Part shown: in pieces, positions 59,560 through 64,000 of the stretch
How positions within the stretch are numbered: position 1 is the first letter of the stretch
How the letters are laid out: each line of letters opens with the position of its first letter
Assembly (NCBI GenBank): GCA_005406025.1
Contig: BGZK01000005.1
Coordinates: 310,001 to 374,000 of the forward strand
DNA: 64,000 nucleotides
Source: Eumeta japonica
Taxonomy: Eukaryota > Arthropoda > Insecta > Lepidoptera > Psychidae
Direction: 5' to 3'
Position numbers and translations under genes: made by a program
The notes under the pieces: generated by a model
Database searches by the model: none
What the model was told of the DNA's origin: nothing
The model's input: the letters and a program-made list of their open reading frames with translations, nothing else

Positions 59560-59775
59560 GAAGGTATTAATTTAGATGGCGGGCGAATCGACCAATGAAT
59601 TTTTAACTTAAGTACAATTTTGCCATAAGCTTAGTGCTTCGGAGAGAAATTAAGCCGTGGGTCGCGAACGTAATCGACGACAATGACAGCGGCCATCAAT
59701 TACTCTCACCCATACTGAGTCAGCGTGGTGGGCTTAAGTTCCTAGCCCAGTCACAGCAATGAAGTTAATAAATCT
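59560..59775 (+). repeat. tRNA-derived SINE, copy 2 (tail part)
   Basis: CAATGAATTTTTAACTTAAG, then GCTTCGGAGAGAAATTAAGC + CGTGGGTC, then GAGTCAGCGTGGTGGGCTTA and CCTAGCCCAGTCACAGCAAT. The first half matches the SINE at 61.55 kb. The second half is the 'cagcgtggtgga...gcccagcagtggg' tail I know from lepidopteran SINEs. The tRNA head is lost or unreadable. Confidence 0.6.
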
Positions 59776-61544
59776 GTCAAAGCAACAGGCTCCATAGGGC
59801 ACTCATCGAAAGATACCTTGATTCATATGCTATGTCCGTGTATATGAAACGCATTTGATTAAAAATGGCCCAGCAAATTACATGGGGAACGCAAAGTTTT
59901 GATCTTTAGTCTTTTGATAGCAATTTTTAAAGTTTACCAGGAGGATTTATTAGCTCGTAGCAACAATGTAATATGTATATGTAACGTGATGTACTAATAC
60001 ATTTGTAAGCCTTTCTATTTAATAATTAATAAACTATTCGATAACTTAGAAGGTATTGCGATTTATATATCTCCATATTTTGATTTTTATACCTACATAA
60101 TATTTTGTTTCGATGATCCTTGTTTTTAAATTAGGAGTACCAGAGCAACCGAACTTCACTCGGCGTCTTTTTCGTTTGCCATAGAAATATGATAACTTTC
60201 CACGGAAAAGTTACTTATATACATTTGCAACGATACATACTTATATGTCAAATATAATATTATGTTATTGCAAAATATACTTAAGTATATTTTTATTTAC
60301 ATAGTGTCATCTGCAGTTCAAATAATGTACTGTCATTTTTTGTTAAGAATCAATAACATAGCAACTAAATGGCGCTAAATATAACAATATTTACAAATAT
60401 TTTTTTTATCTCCAGGGAATGTATACGTCTACATACATTTTACGCTTTGTACGCCTACTTAGATATTTTCCTACCTATTACATTATTTATATAGGCGTCA
60501 TCCAGACAAAACACCTACACAGACAATCTTTATCAAAACACAAATACACACTGAAACCGTTAAGGCCGCTGGCGAAATATCAAAATGTAAACTTACACAT
60601 ACGTAAATATACAAGAATAATTTTAAATAATAAGGATAAACATTTCATCACGCTCGTCATAAAAGATTAAAGGTTTAAGCACTCTTGATTTGAAAGAAAA
60701 AGTTTGTGGGGAAAACATGCCCAGCTACAGTAGCCTTCAAAATCTATTATAAAGCTTACTACGAACTCGATGAAAATGGACTACAGTTTAGTATTTCTAA
60801 AGCGAACACACATGTATACACATACACTGATATATTTATGTTATATGTGTTATTTGTAGAGTCGGCCCGTGACCCGGTCGGATGCTGCTCCAATTTTAAC
60901 TTTATACGACGACTGTTCGCTTAAAAGGAATACTATGTTTATCCCCTGCTTTAACTGCATAAAAATAACTACTGATCCACATTTGTTTGTTTCAATGGTG
61001 CCTAAATTATATATTACTTTATATACCAGATTTATATACTACTTTTCACATGCCTAACATGTTAATAAACAGGGATCGAACATTATTGTTATTGTAATAT
61101 TTTTTTTCATGAATCACATCAAGGGAATATTTTATCATTAACCATAAAGGATTTCTTCTCTCTCAATATAAAATGTGACACATGTCTCTATTTTATCTCT
61201 TCATCAATTAAAACAATGTCAAATTTATGGATGAGTGATACGTCGAGCTTTAAATATATACTTCGACACTACTCAAGTTGCCAGCAGAAGTTTGATGCAG
61301 GCAAACAGCTTTAAGATTTGCATCGCTTCAATAAAGAACGTATTCTTCTCTTCTCAATTTTCAGTTGGTAAGCTTTTACCTTATGAGCCCTTCTCGGTAG
61401 CCTATTTCTGGTTGAAGACCGATAACGACTGTTATCACCAATGCGTTAACAACGTACACAGCCTTCGGGTTAAAATTGTCTGCCGGACATAGAGCTAGTG
61501 ATTTAATGAGATTCAAGTTAATAACTCAATTTGAATTAATACGG
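59776..61544. other. AT-rich, nothing recognised
   Basis: Several short open stretches at 60,419-61,060 have no domain and no supporting signal. Confidence 0.4.
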
Positions 61545-61727
61545 TGGCGGCTCAGCGGTGAAGAACATCGATTTCGGAACAGAAGGAAATGAGTTCGTAC
61601 ATGGCCACGAACAAATTGGGCAATGAATTTTTAACTTAAATCGAACTTAACCGCAAGTTCGCTGCCTCCGAGAACACGTTAAGTTGTCGTCACAACCCTA
61701 AGGCCCTAGGCTAAAGCGGAGTGCTTA
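61545..61727 (+). repeat. tRNA-derived SINE, copy 3
   Basis: Begins GGTGGCGGCTCAGCGGTGAA, with an A-box-like GGCTCAGCGG and a mutated B box near GAGTTCGTAC. It continues CAATGAATTTTTAACTTAAA and CTCCGAGAACACGTTAAGTT + GTCG, as in the other two copies. It abuts the 0.7 kb repeat copy C at its right end. Confidence 0.65.
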
Positions 61728-62496
61728 AAGTGGCCAAGAGCATGTCGGACCATGCTCAGTGTAGGTTTCCTTGCTCGTTACTACAAAGAAATTTACTACG
61801 CAAAAAACCACGTTTTTACATTTTTGTTTGCTTTTTCGCAGCAAATAAGATTTGCCTATTAAGTTTGCTTATTCTAAGCACTTTTGTTGCCTATAACCAG
61901 GGAAACAAGTAGGTGTGTCGACTATGGCTCTTAAACTAATGTAAACTAATGTGCACCAACAAAAGAGCGTATTTTCATGGCACTTACGTCCTTTTGTTGA
62001 AAAGTGCATTTTTTAGGCAATAACTCGAAAACGGTATATCCAGTCATTTTTAAAATAATTTGCATCGAAGTATTTATCAAGCGTTACCTTCACAGTTTTT
62101 TTCATATTTTTGGACCTACATTTTAAAAATAAAGAAGAAGGAACTCAATTTATGCAACTTTCGCAGCGAGTATTATCGAAAATATTCACTTAATTAAAAA
62201 AATTTGTCAGAAACATTAAAATGTTTTTAAAAGGACAATCGAAATATGTGTCACAGATCGATGTTTGCTAAAAAATTTCTTTAGCTTCTCTTATGTATGC
62301 AACCCCCTTCCCTAGAAATATTTATTTTTGTTTTTCTACTATCAAACTAAGTAGGGGCTTATACGAGACATTTTTACTTTCATCGATTTATATCTTGTAA
62401 TTTTTCAGTAAAATGTCTGTGACATACGGACGGACGGAAGAACGGATGGATATTATATAAGATTCCGTTTTTGCCGTTTTGACTACGGAACCCTAA
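61728..62496 (+). repeat. 0.7 kb interspersed repeat, copy C (near full length)
   Basis: Starts GTGGCCAAGAGCATGTCGGA and ends GATTCCGTTTTTGCCGTTTT + GACTACGGAACCCTAA. It contains CGTTACTACAAAGAAATTTAC, CACTTTTGTTGCCTATAAC, CCTTTTGTTGAAAAG, CTAGAAATATTTATTTTTGT and GTGACATACGGACGGACGG in the same order as copies A and B. It is slightly longer than B because of an insertion near 62,080-62,150. Confidence 0.8.
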
Positions 62497-63299
62497 TGAT
62501 TATCGCTCTAAAAAAAAGCATACATTTTATTTATCTTTTCACAGCGAATCATGTGCGACACGTTTAATTAAATACCGTACTAAGCGTAAACGAACTTTTG
62601 CACGAACTTCCTAAATAAATAAACACTGGGCCGCTGTACACTTAAATATTTATTTATACTCGTAAATAAAAACGAAGTTCCTGAACAATGTTCTATATGA
62701 GCATGTGTAACAAATGATTAGATTAAATGAAATAGGCGACCGAGTGTTGTATCGAATTTTGTCAACCCCACTACTACACTCGGAACTTGGATTCTCCCCA
62801 CTGGGCCGACGCTGGTCGCAGATCGCTATCAACCGTCACAATGCGATTGCAACATCCGGCACCGACGGCTTAGTGCGATCGTAGCCGAGTCAATTTGGCT
62901 CGAGTTCGAAGAGTCATCGCTGAAACTCATGCTCGAGTCGTCATCGGTCAGGGCCGAACACGCTCCGGTTTAAAGACGACGCTATCAAGCCCTAAGCCAC
63001 CTACCGCTTGTTGTTCACATGAATGCATATATCTTACATTCGGATGCAGCATAATTGAAAGAGTCGATATAGTACAAAACATTTCTTTTTTAACAAATGT
63101 GATTTTTACTATTGATCAAAGATTTAATATCTAGTATGCATCGTAAAGCTATATTTTTGAAAACTCTTCAAGAACCAAACACAAGATAAGCAAATGTCAT
63201 GCACAATAATTGATAAAAAGACATTGAAGATTTAGAGAGTGTGATATAGTAATGTAAAGAATATACTTTATTGTTACCTATGATATACTAATATTACAA
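62497..63299. other. No gene recognised
   Basis: 62,740-63,010 is balanced to GC-rich (CACCGACGGCTTAGTGCG; GGTCAGGGCCGAACACGC) with no convincing frame. The rest is AT-rich. Confidence 0.35.
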
Positions 63300-63430
63300 A
63301 TGCAAGTGTCTCTGTCTCTCTTTGTCTGATTCGTTTCCGCATCTAAACAGCTGTACCGATTTTGATGAAATTTTGTACGGAGTCAGTTCGACACCAGTGA
63401 AAAGACATAGGCTACTTTTTCTTTGTTTAT
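63300..63430 (+). repeat. Dispersed repeat fragment
   Basis: AAACAGCTGTACCGATTTTG, then ATGAAATTTTGTACGGAG, then AAAAGACATAGGCTACTTTT. Same layout as 41.4 and 45.4 kb, and common in lepidopteran repeats in my experience. Confidence 0.5.
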
Positions 63431-63494
63431 ATGTCTGTATGTTTTGTTATAGCTGAACAATAATTTAACTAATTTTACTGAATTTTAGTGTAGT

Positions 63495-63537
63495 AATAGA
63501 GCACAGGATTTTGTAATACAAAATCGTATGCTCTATT
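63495..63537. repeat. Hairpin around GATTTTGTAATACAAAATC
   Basis: A 43-nt near-palindrome centred on A63516. The inner 9 pairs are perfect, then two mismatches (at 63,506 and 63,504) occur within a further 12 positions. The outermost arms are AATAGAGCA and TGCTCTATT. Confidence 0.8.
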
Positions 63538-64000
63538 CTCTTGTCTATCGTTCTGTCTGTTTGACTGTATATCTACATACAACTCGATAACGACCTAATC
63601 AACTTTATGTAATTAAGAAAATAATAATAGAACTCATTGTCACATAAAATTTAGACTTATTATTTATTTTTTTGTATGTTTATCTGTATGACTCCTTGTA
63701 ACTAGAAGATTTAAAATTTATTTTATTTTATCGACTATTCTTATCGTTTGCTTTGTTTAGAAAAGGTGTGGTGTGAGAGTGGGCGTGGAGGATTGAGAGG
63801 GAGCTGTGGGAGGCAGGTATGGTGTGAGAAGGTGAGATAGAACCAAAGCGAAATTAAGAAGCCCGTTAACAATCCGATTATAACTAAGTTATTAATAATA
63901 ATCTTTTAATAATAGGGAAATCATAGCAAACTGAAACGAACGCTAGTGTTTGTACACTAAGTCCTTCGTCAGTAATATATTCTATTATTATGTTACAATC
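63538..64000. other. No gene recognised
   Basis: AT-rich, except for a purine-rich G-heavy stretch at 63,762-63,842 (GTGTGGTGTGAGAGTGGGCG, GGGAGCTGTGGGAGGCAGG). This looks like repeat sequence but was not placed. Confidence 0.35.

Overview
This window reads as nuclear DNA of an animal, most likely a moth or butterfly (Lepidoptera). It is AT-rich throughout, has no operon-like gene packing, and contains many (TA)n tracts. It carries a dense set of decayed transposable elements of kinds I associate with lepidopteran genomes: RTE-like LINEs, mariner transposases of at least two subfamilies, a Ty3/gypsy-like gag-protease remnant, tRNA-derived SINEs, and interspersed repeats ending in GGTTCCGT...GGACCCTAA. 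The assignment rests on family recognition from memory, not on a search. No rRNA, functional tRNA, CRISPR array or bacterial gene was seen.

Host coding content is almost nil. The one segment I would defend as a host exon is at 31,015-31,261 on the minus strand. It is GC-rich, encodes a start Met, a strong hydrophobic signal-peptide core and a short Cys/Pro-rich stretch, and ends at a textbook GTGAGT splice donor. Its other exons were not found. Most longer open frames are chance, or lie inside or antisense to transposon remnants. A 142-codon intact frame at 34,236-34,664 encodes an endonuclease/exonuclease/phosphatase (EEP)-type domain, probably from a Helentron-like or other transposon.

Layout: 0-11 kb is mostly AT-rich filler with scattered repeats and a GC-rich island at about 3.5-4.05 kb. 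The 11.5-18.3 kb stretch is a transposon graveyard: a repeat carrying two back-to-back long palindromes, a LINE reverse-transcriptase tail, a mariner, a gypsy-like gag-protease remnant, a second mariner of cecropia/Hsmar1 type, and an RTE-like LINE. 21.9-24.6 kb holds another repeat and an internally deleted RTE-like LINE. 31-35.9 kb has the exon, a 46-bp-dimer minisatellite, the EEP frame with flanking inverted motifs, a LINE 3' end and a third mariner fragment. 39-49 kb and 52-63.5 kb hold further repeat copies, including two of three near-full-length copies of a 0.7 kb family and three copies of one tRNA-derived SINE. GC-rich patches at about 42.7-43.1 and 57.3-57.8 kb are possible promoter or 5' UTR regions.

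The most interesting signals are structural: adjacent long inverted duplications that look like template-switch products (11.55-11.69 kb, with a smaller pair at 16.12-16.18 kb), at least four scattered decayed arrays with 6-bp periodicity and a shared GRAAYC-like theme, and two unrelated RTE-like copies that both lost the reverse-transcriptase core but kept the two ends. I found no convincing new multi-gene system.
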